From: Prorocentrum cordatum
Lineage: Eukaryota; Sar; Dinophyceae; Prorocentrales; Prorocentraceae
Assembly (NCBI GenBank): GCA_963575745.1
Contig: CAUYUJ010019915.1
Span: 287,120-351,119, forward strand
DNA: 64,000 bases
Direction: 5' to 3'
Shown piece after piece: positions 41,753 to 51,927 of the stretch; positions within the stretch are counted from its first letter, which is position 1, and every line of letters begins with the position of its first letter. The position numbers and the translations under genes are program-made. The notes below the pieces were generated by a model. It saw only the letters and a list, made by a program, of their open reading frames with translations. It ran no database searches and was not told where the DNA came from.

Positions 41753-41893
41753 GACGAGGCGATCGAGACTTTAACTGGCGATGCGTGCATACATGCAGTC
41801 GCGAACGAAGCGGTCGACGCTCATGCCAAGATAGCGCTCAGCATGCATCGGAGTCCTGATCGCATTTTCCTCCAGGAAATCGAGCCTGCCTAA
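41753..41893 (+). pseudogene. Possible RNase H C-terminal fragment of a LINE
   Basis: A 46-codon stretch ends in a TAA stop at 41891-41893. It contains ACIHAVANEAVDAHAKIALSM, which has the N-x-A-x-D-x-x-A-K spacing typical of the last RNase H motif in dinoflagellate-type LINE ORFs. The stretch before it (TVTRHEKARR) continues in frame across a TAG at 41750-41752. Too short for a firm call, and no RT is seen nearby. Confidence 0.25.
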
Positions 41894-41894
41894 A

Positions 41895-42620
41895 GCAGAG
41901 CAGACAGTTGCCCCCTTTTTTTCAAAACGAGAGAAGGTTTTCCAGGCTCCCTCGAGACAGGCGTTCCCAGATTAGGCGTATGACTAGTTTTCATGACTGT
42001 GGGTGCTGTTGCGTTGGGCCCCAGTGCGAACAGTGTTTGCAAGTTGCTTCTCTTGGGGCCTCGCCGCCGATGGACGGCACTAAGGGCACCTTTCCGTTCC
42101 TCCTCAAGCTCCTCAGGGACTCCAAGGGTCACCAAATGGTTGCGGTCCAGGGTTCTGTTGTTGGCGGTGGCTGTGAAATCCCTGGGGCCCCCACGAGGAG
42201 GAGGAATGTTCAGCAGTTCGTATGTGTTAAAAGTGAAGGGGTGGTCTCAAGGGCGCGGCTCGAAGCTGGCCCGTGTTTGCCCTCCAAAAAAAAACTCGCA
42301 ATGCAATCGAGATCCTTCAAGCGTTCGGGCGTGGCCTGGGACCCAACCCAAGGTTTCGGTCCACATTGGACAGGGTCATTCCTTTCTCGAGGGTCGAGTT
42401 GAGGCCTGTCGCCAGCCAGCTGGTCAGGGAAAATTTGTGGGTTTGGCAGTTTTGTAGCACTCTAGCGGCGCAGGGTATCCCCGTGCCGCCGCAGGTGCTT
42501 CGAGCCGAGCCCCCATCCCAGGTTGGGCTGCAGCCTGCCTTCTCTCACGTGGACAGGATGGCAGCGCTGCTGGCCAGGAGCAAAGCCAATCAGAACAGGC
42601 AAGGCGCCGTCCACCGCTAA
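41895..42620. other. No gene recognised
   Basis: Two overlapping open frames (41908-42402 and 41993-42457) have mixed composition without a recognised domain. They could be the 3' portion of the same retroelement debris. Confidence 0.35.
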
Positions 42621-42624
42621 CGTG

Positions 42625-42930
42625 TTGTTATTATTATCATTTTGTTTATCATTCGTCTTATCGTTATTATTATTATCATTATTATTACCATTATTATTAT
42701 TATTATTATATTATTATTTTGTATTATTAATATTATTATTATGATTCGTATCATTAGTAGTATTAGTAGTATTAGTATTATTAGTAGTCCTAGCAGTATT
42801 GCTATTCATGCGTATTGTTGTTATGATTAGTGTTATGATTATGTTTCTTTCATTCGTTCTATTATTAGTATTATTTTCTCTCCTCCTCATCCCCTTCTTC
42901 ATCCTCCTCTCCCTCTCCTCCACCTCCTCC

Positions 42931-42961
<31 letters not shown>

Positions 42962-43037
42962 TCTCCTCCTCCTCCTCCTCCTCCTCTTCTTCCCCTTCCT
43001 CTCCTTCACCTCCTCCTCCTCCTCTTCCTCCTCTTCC

Positions 43038-43072
<35 letters not shown>

Positions 43073-43090
43073 CTCCTCGCTCTCCTCCCC
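42625..43090 (+). repeat. (ATT)n then (CTC)n compound microsatellite
   Basis: About 250 bases of ATT/ATTAGT trinucleotides, the most AT-rich tract in the window, run directly into about 200 bases of CTC/TTCCTC. Compound tracts of this length are prone to length change. Confidence 0.9.
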
Positions 43091-43094
43091 CTGC

Positions 43095-43960
43095 CTTGCC
43101 TTCCCCCTCCTCGCCCCGGCCTGGGCCCTGGCTCGAGCCAGAGGCCAGCAGAGGGGCCCTCTCCGGGCGGGGGCCAGGCGCCAGGGGGGAGGGGCGTTCC
43201 CGCTGCGGCCGGTTGCCCTTCGGGCGTCAGCTGCTGCGGCCAGCTGCTGCTGCTGCAGCCAGGCTGGCTCCCGCGCCGGCCCTCCCGCCTGACTCGCTGT
43301 GGGCGTTTTTCTTAGCATCGCTCGGGCGCGTGCATTTTTTGTCGGCGGGGACCATCGAGGACAATCCTGGATCATCCCGCAAAAAATAATCGCCTGCCCA
43401 ACCCACTCGTTTCTCGGGCGCCCATGCCTCTTCACAAACCCCTCTCTGTGGCCGACGCGAGCCTTCCAGGGGTGAAAGCGCGCTTCTCAAGTCGAGGCCA
43501 CCGCGGGAAGGCCTGCGTCCCAGGCCGTCGCCCTCATACCAAGCACGCCGCGTCGCATTCGGCGTCGAGGAAATGGCCCGGCCAAGTCCAGCCTGTTTTT
43601 TGTTTTGCGGCCCCTCTCGCGAGGCGACAGCACGACCACCCCGCGCAGAGTTCGAAGCATTGCAGCCGTCGTGCTACCATAATAAGGGGGAACGCTGAGT
43701 CCGGAACGAAGTGTTCTTTCCCCAATAGCGTTTCCCTAGAGAGTCCCAGAAGAGGTATTTATAGGTCACAGAAGAGTCCCACAGGGGGTGCAGGGAACCG
43801 GAGATCGTTTGGTACGGCAGCCATTTCGCCGAAGACCTTCTCTTTCGCCTCAGTGCCAGCTGCAGTTTTGGCCCAGATGGCCACGATCACTGGTAGAGAT
43901 CACACTACGGTGCACATGGCCGTGCTGTAACCCCGGCCCCCCACATATCGCCGACCTTGT
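43095..43960. other. No gene seen
   Basis: GC-rich to mixed DNA. 43331-43385 is related to 10321-10370. Confidence 0.4.
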
Positions 43961-43961
43961 A

Positions 43962-44141
43962 CTCCAGATTTCGTAATAAAAGGGAGGGGGTCTGGACCCT
44001 CCAAGACAAGCCATTTCAGACCCCCCCCCGTGGGAGAACCCTCCAAAACATCGTCCCCAGACCCCCCCAGGCCCTCCAAGATAGCCTAGAAGAGACTCCC
44101 CCCGAAATGAGACCCCCTTCCCTTTATTACGAAATCTGGAG
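43962..44141 (-). mobile_element. Stowaway-like MITE family M1, copy 2
   Basis: A 180-bp element flanked by TA on both sides (43960-43961, 44142-44143). TIRs are CTCCAGATTTCGTAATAAA.. and its complement. The interior is the reverse complement of copy 1 (19167-19346), including GGAGGGTTCTCCCAC and GGCCTGGGGGGGTCTGGGG. Confidence 0.9.
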
Positions 44142-44320
44142 TACTCCTCGACCCTCCGCCTCTTCGCCTCTGCCTCTCTCAGGGCGCTCTGCTGCGCGTC
44201 CGCAGGGGCCAGGGGCTGCGGCCCGCAGCCCCCAGGGGGACCTTTCGGGGCCTCTCCCGGCCCAGCTGTTGAGCGGGTCGGCGTCGACCTCGTCTGGGGC
44301 TTTGCGCTATGTTCGGGCGA

Positions 44321-44471
44321 AGAGAACTATGCATATGCACCGATCCTGGCAAGGCCCATCCTTGACCCAGGATCGGTGCATATGCCTTCCTGGCCAAGGT
44401 AGGAGGGCGCATGCACCGATCCTGGGCTCAGGATGGGCCTGGCCAGAGTCGGTGTATGTGCACAGTTCTCT
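44321..44471. mobile_element. Foldback hairpin element family M7, copy B
   Basis: Arms AGAGAACTATGCATATGCACC and the near-complement GGTGTATGTGCACAGTTCTCT enclose nested inverted repeats (CACCGATCCTGG.. / CCAGGATCGGTGC; CCTTCCTGGCC / GGCCAGGA-type). Structure and several words are shared with 22538-22718. No ORF. Confidence 0.7.
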
Positions 44472-44573
44472 GTCCTCTATATGTGGATCCTCCTCTCGCG
44501 CCCCAGCTCAGGACTTGGGGCAGCAGGTCCTCGGCAGGAGGAAGGGCGAGGCGGCGGTTTTTTCTGACGGAAG

Positions 44574-44767
44574 TCGGGTCGGGCGAAAGGGGGGGATTGG
44601 GAAAGGGGGGGTTACGAAAAGTTGCTGCATGCAGCTGGTTTCGGCCCCACCGAGGGGCCCATTCCTCGATACATAGCCGCCTCCGGCGCCAGGAGGCGCC
44701 GGGAAAATCAGCTACGTGAGCTGATTCTCACCCCCCCTTTGCCATCCCCCCCTTTCGCCCGACCCGA
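44574..44767. mobile_element. MITE M4 with about 38-bp terminal inverted repeats
   Basis: A 194-bp element bounded by TCGGGTCGGGCGAAAGGGGG and its complement. The arms continue through a second G-run (GGGAAAGGGGGGG / CCCCCCCTTTGCC). The interior has palindromes GCTGCATGCAGC and CAGCTACGTGAGCTG. No ORF. Target duplication not evident. Confidence 0.75.
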
Positions 44768-45030
44768 GAAAGCTGTTTTGTCTTTGATGTGATGCATGTT
44801 AAATGCGATGACTTCGTGAGTCGGCGTGGTGCTTCCTGGCCCAAGCACGCCGCGTGGGTCGGAGGTGCAGCGAGCACGCCTGCTCGGGGCTCGCGGGCGG
44901 GTGCTCAAAGCGAGCCTGCTGGTGCTGCTCCCCCGCCTCCTGCCACCGCCTTCGGCGGCGAGAGCGGGGCATATAGGCTATGGGGACCCTGATGCTCTAA
45001 GGCGTTGCAATGTCTTCACACATGTCCACC

Positions 45031-45113
45031 TGCACGCAGGACAATTCGCATTTGGGCTGTCCCGATTCGCCTCCCGCTGGAGCGGACTGCCTCAGCCTCG
45101 CCGCCGACGAAAC
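45031..45113 (+). repeat. Dispersed repeat family D1, copy 2
   Basis: Aligns with 273-358; see that entry. Confidence 0.5.
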
Positions 45114-45114
45114 A

Positions 45115-46158
45115 TGTGTGTTTCACATAGGGCGTGTTCGCATGGTTTCCGGGCCTGGGGGCCTCGCAGATCCATCCAGCCAGAGAGATGCTACAGGGGC
45201 TTACGTGCTTCGGTCGTGATTTTTGTTTTTTTGCGTCTTAGGGGAGGGGGCACTCTGTCGTTTGCGTTTTGCCTTCCTCCTGTTTTTTTGTTTCCCAGCT
45301 CCTCGTCTCTGGCGTCCTGTCCCTTCCCCAATCCCCCTCCCTCCTCCCTCCCTTCCCCAATCCCTCCTGCATCTGTTTTGCCTTCCTCCCCTCCCTCCTT
45401 CCCTCCCCCTTCCCCCCCCTCCTCCTCCTCCCCCTCCCCCCAGCGACAATCGACCCCAGGCACATAGCCCCCTGTTGTGAGGGTCCCACCCCGACAGGGA
45501 TCCAGAATCAGTCAATCATTCAGAAGCGCTTATACCCTTCCCCCAAGGGCCCGCCCAAGTCAGAGGGGCCGACTTGAAGGACATGCGCCAGTAATCGTTC
45601 CGCGTTCATCGACTTCTGTTGTAGTTTGTCCAACTCTTGACGCTTCGCGTATCCCCACCAGCGCCGGCCACCCTGGCAGTTCGCCACCCCCTGCAGCTCG
45701 CTGCATGCGTGCACCCCTGGCAGTGCAGCCACCCTGGCAGCCACCGCCGTGCATGGACGCTGTGTGTGCGCTTTCTGCCCCTGGCCCTGGCATCCACACT
45801 CAGTGCAGCTTGCAGCTCACTTGAGGCGCCGCTTAGGCAGCTTAGGCAGTTTAGGTGCGCGGCTCTAGTTTGCTCCTGTTGTCAATTAGTAGGCCCGCGC
45901 CCCGGACTTTCATCTCGCCGCTTGCGCTCTCGCCTGCGGCCGCGACTAAAAAAGTATCCCCACCAGCCTATCAAGATGTGATCGCCAGGTGAGTTGCCTT
46001 GATGAGGGCAGCGTAGGAGCATAAGATGCGACAGCCGCCTTGGATGCTTTTCGGGGGCGCGGGGAGAGCCAGACCATTTGCTGCAGAAGTCGTTGAACAG
46101 CAAGTTGAACAGGTCTGCCTGGCGCCGTTTCGGCTGAATGGTGGTCTTCTTGGGTTTT
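45115..46158. other. No gene seen upstream of the LTR element
   Basis: C/T-rich at 45300-45450. Dispersed repeat D3 copy 3 lies at about 45955-46010. Otherwise mixed sequence, ending in the TCTTC target site at 46159. Confidence 0.45.
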
Positions 46159-46163
46159 TCTTC
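46159..46163 (+). other. Target site duplication, left (TCTTC)
   Basis: TCTTC immediately 5' of the LTR matches TCTTC at 52064-52068. Five bases is the usual copia integrase duplication. Confidence 0.9.
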
Positions 46164-46299
46164 TGCAGCGATTCGAGGGGTTCCGAGCGAGGGTAATGAA
46201 GCGTTGCATGCGCGTGCGCTATCTGAAGCCATTTGTGATCAAGATCGCCCAGGCCTGAGGTGAAAAGGATCCGACCTCCACCTCACGTATTGCTCAACA
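46164..46299 (+). repeat. 5' LTR of the copia element
   Basis: 136 bp, starting TGCAGCGATTCGAGG and ending GTATTGCTCAACA. It differs from the 3' LTR at three positions. Short LTRs of this size are at the low end for copia elements. No TATA box is evident, in keeping with unusual dinoflagellate promoters. Confidence 0.95.
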
Positions 46300-46315
46300 T
46301 GGTAGCAGGAGCGTG
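46300..46315 (+). promoter_or_regulatory. Primer-binding site, initiator-tRNA-Met-like
   Basis: TGGTAGCAGGAGCG begins directly after the LTR (overlapping its CA by none). It would pair with a tRNA 3' end reading CGCTCCTGCTACCA. TGGTA.CAG.GC is the usual form of sites complementary to initiator tRNA-Met in copia elements. The dinoflagellate tRNA sequence was not available for comparison. Confidence 0.75.
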
Positions 46316-46337
46316 ATCAGCTGCAGCTGCGGCTGCG

Positions 46338-47063
46338 ATGGAGGCGGCCCTACAGGAGCTGCAGCGAGTGCTTGGCGAGCAGGCGGCCCAGATCCAGAGG
46401 CTGACCGAGGGCGCCCAGAGGCCAGAAGCGGGAACCGACGACAAACGGCTCGAGAGCATCGTGGACACGAAGATCCTGAGCAGGATTGGGATCTTCTCGG
46501 GCGCTGATGAGGAATGGAGGCAGTGGTGCTTCGTGTTCGAGTCGACGGCAGGGCTCGTCGACCTAGAGCAGATCATGACGCACTGCGAGGTCACGGAAAA
46601 GACAGAGCTAGGCTGGGCAGCGCAGTCGGAGAGGGTCCAGCTCAGGATGAAGGTGCTGTACCACTTGCTGATCGCCACGACGAGAGGCAAGGCCCCCACG
46701 ATTCTCCAGATGGTGCCGAAGAACAACGGTGCCATAGGCTGGAAAAGGCTGAAGGAGGAGTACGAGCCGAAGTCTGGTGGAAGGCTGACGGCGATGCTCA
46801 TGGGAGTGCTGAGTCCCGAGTGGCAGACGGCCATCAGAGGCGGCGTCCGCACGTGGGAGGCGGCCTGGAAGGAGTGGGAGAAGAGTGTCTCGCTCTACGA
46901 GGCCCAGTCCCTGGAGAAGGTCACGGATGGCACGAGGATTGCTGTCGTGGTCAGATGGGCTCCAGAGGACATGATGGCCGTGGTCCGCCAGGCCCTGTGG
47001 TCGATCGGCCAGGACTACAACAAGCTGGCCAAGGTCGTCACAGACATACATCGCGAGTGGTAA
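46338..47063 (+). CDS. Copia gag, N-terminal part
   Basis: A 241-codon frame starts at the first ATG after the primer-binding site. An N-terminal coiled-coil-like helix (residues about 1-25, LQELQRVLGEQAAQIQRL) precedes a mainly helical region (FSGADEEWRQWCFVFES, ILQMVPKNNGAIGWKRLKEEY, LGV/LSPEW) of the kind found in copia capsid (UBN2-like) proteins. It would form the virus-like particle shell in the cytoplasm. The TAA at 47061-47063 is premature, because coherent sequence (KVYGTTGAPHGIQYSND) continues at once in another frame toward the zinc knuckles. Confidence 0.75.
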   Translation: MEAALQELQRVLGEQAAQIQRLTEGAQRPEAGTDDKRLESIVDTKILSRIGIFSGADEEWRQWCFVFESTAGLVDLEQIMTHCEVTEKTELGWAAQSERVQLRMKVLYHLLIATTRGKAPTILQMVPKNNGAIGWKRLKEEYEPKSGGRLTAMLMGVLSPEWQTAIRGGVRTWEAAWKEWEKSVSLYEAQSLEKVTDGTRIAVVVRWAPEDMMAVVRQALWSIGQDYNKLAKVVTDIHREW

Positions 47064-47480
47064 GGTCTACGGGACCACAGGAGCGCCCCACGGCATCCAG
47101 TACTCGAATGATGGGCCAATGCCGGTGGACGTCGGGCTGGTGAATGAGAATGGCGACGCGGGTGGCATCTTCAAACCTCCCAAGGGGTACGGCAAGCAGG
47201 CGAGGATTGATGCTGGAAAAGGTCGGGACGTGGATCGCGACACTTGCAAGGACTGTGGCAAGCGAGGCCATTGGTCAAGAGACTGCTGGGCCCCAGGGGG
47301 TGGATCAGCGAACCAGACGAAGGGCGAGGCCAAGGATAAGAAGGGCGGCAAGGGCGGCCAAGAGAAGAAGAAGAAGTGCGACAAGTGCGGGAAGCTGGGC
47401 CACGAGACCAAGGACTGCAGGTCACACATCAAGTGCGACAAATGCGGGAAGCAAGGCCACAAGGCTTTGGAATGCAGGTC
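47064..47480 (+). pseudogene. Copia gag C-terminal part with three zinc knuckles
   Basis: The frame containing the ATG at 47119 carries three CCHC knuckles, C-x2-C-x4-H-x4-C: CKDCGKRGHWSRDC (47245-), CDKCGKLGHETKDC (47377-) and CDKCGKQGHKALEC (47433-). Lys/Gly-rich linkers (KGEAKDKKGGKGGQEKKKK) separate the first two. Knuckles bind element RNA and normally belong to gag. Their separation from the N-terminal part by one frame change at about 47060 is therefore taken as a mutation. Confidence 0.8.
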
Positions 47481-48170
47481 GACGCCAGAGAGCGCTGAAG
47501 TCAAAAGGATAGTCATCGAGGAGGACGAGCTGCGGGTCATGGGCGTCACCGAGAGTGTGAACACCACCGACGACGGCAGCAAGTACGCGTGGGTCTCGAT
47601 CGACAGCGGGTCGGATGCCGACGGGTGCCCCCTTGGCTTCGGTCACTCGAGCGACGACGTCGACGACCCTGCCAGAGTAGAGCTGAGGACGGCCACGAAC
47701 GAAGAGATCCAGGATTACGGCGAGCGGAACGTCGGCATCGCGTTCCTGGACGAGACGGACCGCGAGGTGATGACCACGAACCGATTCCGCATCGGAGACT
47801 TCAGAAAGCCTGTGCTCAGCTGTGGCATTAGGGTCATGAGGGGTGCCGTCATTCACCCTGGGACGGGAAACAGCTACATGGCCCCGCCGAGCGTGAACGG
47901 CATCCAGAGGAAGATGCTCCTGACGATTCTCGGGAAGAGCTTCCACGCGAAGTGCCGTGTGCTGGAGGCGGGTGCTCACGGACATCGAGTGGCACCTGTT
48001 GCCGACCAAGCGGCTCAAGAGCAAGAGCATGCACCAGCACCGCCACAAGAACCTCAAGCTGCACCTGCACCGCCACAAGAACCTCAAGCTGCACACGCAC
48101 CACCGCCAGAACCTCAAGCTGTACCTGCACCACCACAGGCAGGACATCCACGAGAGATCCTGGGCTCCCA
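47481..48170 (+). pseudogene. Copia protease and Pro/Ala-repeat linker
   Basis: In the same frame as the zinc knuckles, WVSIDSGSDADGCPLGFG has the aspartic-protease DSG triad at 47602-47610, and SCGIRVMRGAVIHPGTGNSY follows at about 47819. Near 48018-48140 a 30-bp unit encoding APAPPQEPQA is repeated nearly four times, giving a flexible linker before the integrase. The protease would cleave the polyprotein in particles. The DSG residues are intact, but there is no upstream in-frame gag start. Confidence 0.7.
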
Positions 48171-49835
48171 GTCGTCGGTCGAGGCGCTGAGGGCACGCCT
48201 GAAGGAACTGAGGAGGCTGGGGATCATTGATGCAGCCATCTACGGCACCAAGAAGCAGCTATGGGAGAGGCTCGTCAAGTGCGAGCACCAGCTGGACGAG
48301 AAGATGAAGGTCAAGGAGGCCATCGAGGAGCGCCAACGGCGACTTCAGGAAGGCGTCGATCCCGAAGTGCCGAGGGCGCTAAAGATCCCAGAGAGGCCAG
48401 ACGCGGAGGCCGTGAGGCAGCATGAGCTCACCCACGCGAAGTTCGAGCCCTGGCGCCTGGAGTGCGCGTTCGGAAAGGGAGATGCTGCACCTCATCGCGG
48501 AGTCCAGTTCCTCACGGACAAGGGGCCAGAGGTGCCCGTCGTGCAGATAGACTGCCATTTCTTAAAGGACGACGGCGACGAGACCGAGGACGCGGCCAAC
48601 CGCTTCTCCACCACGCTGGCCGTCATCGACTGCGACACGGGTGTCCCTTTGCAGCTCAGCCTCCCAGAGAAAGGAGGCAACCATGACTACACGGTGACCT
48701 CGATCGTGAGCTTCCTCAGGAGGCTAGGCGCCACGCAGCTCAGGCTCAGGAGCGACGGGGGGCCGAGCATCGTCAGCATAGCGAACGCGGTGGCGGCCAA
48801 GAGGCTCAAGTTCGACAACCACAAGGTCACAGTGGAGCAGACCCCCAGGTACTCGTCGCAGTCGCTCGGGGCCGTGGGGGCGCAGCAGAAGATCTTACAG
48901 GGCCAGACCAGGACGATCAGAGTAGCAACAGAGAAGATGCTGGGTATCAAGATAGAGCCGAGTCATGTTTTGTGGCCGTGGCTTGTTAGACACGCGGGCT
49001 TCATCACGGAGATGTTCCACATAAAGTCGAATGGGCGGACTCCTCATCAGGATGCGACCGGCACCAAGCACCACGGCGTCATCTTGAAGTTCGCAGAGGC
49101 CGCCATGTTCAAGCATCCGATGTCGTCGAGTGGCCATAGGACTGGAGGCAGGCGCAGTCGCAAGTCAAAGCCGATGTGGGAGAAGGGCATCTTCTTGGGC
49201 AAGACCTACGAGAGCGACGAGTTCCTCATGGGGACGTGCAGCGGGGTGCACCTGGTAAGGACGGTGCACAGGCTTCCAGAAGAAGACCAGAGCGACCTCG
49301 AGCTCGTGGCCAAGATGGTCGGGGTCCCCTGGGACCGAGGCATCGGCCAGATCGGAAGGCCGAAAGGCGAGGAGGTGGTCATTCTCCCGACTGCCCCGCC
49401 TGAGAAGAAGCAGGAGGAGGCAGAGGTCGACGACACCAAGGAGGAGAAGAAGGTTCCAGACACCACGGTTGAGAAGGGAGTTGCCGAGGACGGGCACAGC
49501 TACGTGAGTGCCAGGAGCAGGACAGGCAGCGGCTGCATGGAGGACGCGGGGCTCCCTACACCGAGGCAAGAAGCAGGCGACAGCTCGTCATCTCGTCCTG
49601 CCCAGCCGACTGGGGAGTCAGAGGTCCCAGAGATCGAGATGGGCACCGTTGGAGGCGTCGACGGCTTCGTGATGGACGAGATCGACCCGATGCCCGTCAT
49701 GGATCCAGAGATGGACATCGACTGGCACGAGGGCGAGTACGACGTTGACCTCATCAAGGCAGGCAAGTGCAAGGAGATCAACACGATGCAGGAGTTCGAT
49801 GTGTTCGAAGCTGTGTCGCCTGACAAGGCTGTCGA
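48171..49835 (+). pseudogene. Copia integrase, third catalytic residue lost
   Basis: An HHCC-like start (RQHELTHAKFEPWRLEC, about 48417-48465) has Arg where the first Cys is expected. Catalytic Asp candidates are in VQIDCHF (about 48550) and RSDGGPS (48754-48756). The family then has SQ.NGAVE; here SQSLGAVG places GGG (Gly, 48877-48879) where the catalytic Glu belongs. LWPWLVRHAGF, GRTPHQDATGTKHHG and WEKGIFLGKTYESDEFL follow, as in dinoflagellate copia integrases, then an acidic linker to RT. Both the Cys and Glu losses suggest a dead enzyme. Confidence 0.75.
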
Positions 49836-50345
49836 TCAAGTGGGTGTACCAGGAGAAGGGCGAAGAGATTCGCTGTCGCTTCGTCGCCAGGGAGTTCAAG
49901 AACATGGACCCCGAGCGCGAGGGGCTGTTCACGCCGGCCAGCGAACCCACGGCTGGCAAGCTCATAGGTTTCAAAGCGGCGAAGCGGAACCAGCCCACCG
50001 TCATCATTGACGCCGTCAACGCCTACTTCCACGCGGACCAAGACAGGCTCGTGGCAGTTGTACCGCCTCGGGAGTGAATCGAGGCTGAGGCACTCAAGGG
50101 CAACACCACGAGGACGATGTGGAGGATGAAGAAGAAGCTCTATGGCGAGAGGGACGCGAGCAGAGGCTTCAGCGACTGCATGAACCGTACTCTCGTCTCA
50201 GAGATGGAGTTTGAGCAGTGTCCTGACCAGCCATGCTTCTATCGTCGAGAACGGGATTCAGTGGACCTGGAGCTTCACCAGGATGACATCTACGCGACGC
50301 CGACGACATCAAGCTTCAGGCATTCACGACCGAGCTCGGCAGTAA
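49836..50345 (+). pseudogene. Copia reverse transcriptase, frameshifted with nonsense codon
   Basis: The frame changes near 49830 into KWVYQEKGEEIRCRFVAREF, then TPASEPTAGKL, VIIDAVNAYFHAD and VPPRE. TGA at 50075-50077 replaces a codon usually Trp. The same frame continues with KKLYGERDASRGFSD, FEQCPDQPCFYRR and LELHQDDIYAT, where QDD stands for the (V)DD active site. Another shift near 50295-50310 leads to DDIKLQAFTTELGSKVNIKV in the next frame. Confidence 0.8.
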
Positions 50346-51235
50346 GGTCAATATCAAGGTGAGCAAGTTACTCAAGGCGGGTGCGAAGTACCAGCATCTG
50401 AAAGGAGGGCGAGTGAGAGTTGAGGATGGCATGTTCTTGACTGGCAACAAGAAGTACGCAGACAAGATCATAGAGCTACTGAACCTTGGCAAGGCCAAGA
50501 GCTCGCCCACGCCCATTGTGACGAAGCTGCTGAAGGAGGACAGCGAGCACCCTCTGAACGCCGAGAAGACCAGGCTCTACCGACAGTGCGTGGGCATCGC
50601 GAGGTACATGGTAAATTACGTCACCGAGGTCACGTTCGCTGTTCACGTGCTGAGCAAGAGGCTGGCTGCGCCCACCGACAACGACATGAAGAGGCTCAAG
50701 CACCTCGGCAGGTATCTACTTGGAGTTCGTCACTATGCGCTGTTCTTCCCTAGAGCTGGAGAGGCAGATATCTTGGAGTGCTACGCCGGCTCGGATTGGG
50801 TTGGAGACTCCATCGGCAGAAAGAGTGTGTCATGCGGGGTGTTGTGCTGCGGCGGCTGCGCGCTCCTCGAGTATTCGCGCGGCCAGATCAGCCAAGCGCT
50901 GAGCTCGGGGGAGGCGGAGTACTGCGCGTCAGTGACGGCCGCTGCCGAGGCGATCCACCTCCAGAGCGTGATGGGGTTCCTGGACATGGACGCGAATATC
51001 AGATCCGCATAGACTCTGCTGCGGGGAAGGCGGTCTGCCACCGCGTCGCATCGGAGCGGGGGGGGTCCGCCATATGGAGGTCCGCACTCTGTGGCTCCAA
51101 GCCAAGGTGCGAGACAAGAAGCTGGTGGTGGTCAAGCAGGCTGGGGAGACGAACCTAGTCGACGTGGGGACCAAGCCGCTAACAAGTCAGAGGTTCCACT
51201 GGCTGAGGACGCAGTTGGGACGGCGCCCGTTGGCG
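50346..51235 (+). pseudogene. Copia RNase H with two frame changes
   Basis: The frame from 50359 reads through the connection region (KYADKIIELLNL, SPTPIVTKLLKED, YRQCVGIARYMVN, RPD-like LAAPTDNDMKRLKHLGRYL) into RNase H (ECYAGSDWVGD, RKSVSCGVL, ALSSGEAEYCASV), keeping the Asp and Glu positions. TAG at 51010-51012 ends it. RIDSAAGKAVCHRV continues in a second frame, and VRTLWLQAKVRDKKL..NLVDVGTKPL in a third, the latter shift at a G-run (51058-51066). Confidence 0.8.
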
Positions 51236-51362
51236 GGCGCGGATGACATGGAAGAGAGCACGGCTGTTCGGGTCAACCTCGTGAGCGACTCGACGTCCAA
51301 GATGGCGAGGGTCGGCGCGGCCCTGGTCGCTCGCCTGGACTGCCTGGGCTCGGGAAGGCAGA

Positions 51363-51735
51363 CGGCGAGTGCGACATCTACGGCTACGAGACGGACAAGA
51401 AGGATATCATCTTGAAGGACACGCGCCTCGGGGCTGGCGTGCACCTCGAGGGCATGATGCTCATCATGGCCATGGTCTTCATGGTGATCGTGGCATGCGC
51501 AGTTGGCAGCTGCGCTGGCTGGTGCGTCGGCTACTTCGCGAGGCCGAACCGCACCGAGGAGAGCAAGCAGATGAAGGAGAAGGTTGAGTTCCCCCAGAGG
51601 GTCACCAAGGCCAAGAAGGGGAAGGTCGAGAGCAGGACCATCTCGAGCCAGAGCCAGGTGACCTACTCTTGGTATCGAGAGAGTCCGAGGTTTGTTCCAC
51701 TCGGGGAGAGAGCTCAGGGTGCCTGGGCCGAGTGA
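51363..51735 (+). CDS. Post-RNase H ORF with one membrane helix
   Basis: After RNase H, a frame with ATG at 51412 (open upstream to about 51363) encodes about 107 residues. It has a short polar start (KDTRLGAGVHLEG), one hydrophobic segment of about 25 residues (MMLIMAMVFMVIVACAVGSC, then AGWCVGYF) and a basic, Ser-rich tail (PQRVTKAKKGKVES..SSQSQVTYSWYRESP). It ends about 190 bases before the 3' LTR. Copia elements need no such gene, and I do not recognise a family. It could be a captured host exon, an envelope-like accessory, or a normal feature of this lineage. Confidence 0.45.
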
Positions 51736-51927
51736 CGTGAGCGGCCTGATGCGGTATCCCGCTGGAGGGTCGAGAGGACCGCCAGCGGAAGGGCTTGAGC
51801 GACACCGCAGTGGCACGTTTTGCCAGTGGCGTGCAAGAACAGGTTTTTTTGACTGTTGTGTACTGTTCCTCGCTGTGCGGTCTGATCAGCCGCCTCGTAG
51901 AGCCTCCGACGTCGCCCTCAGGGGGCG

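Noticed and set aside
47055-47125. Programmed ribosomal frameshift between gag and pol
   Set aside because: The zinc knuckles, normally part of gag, lie after the shift. No slippery site is evident, and the element has several other frame breaks.
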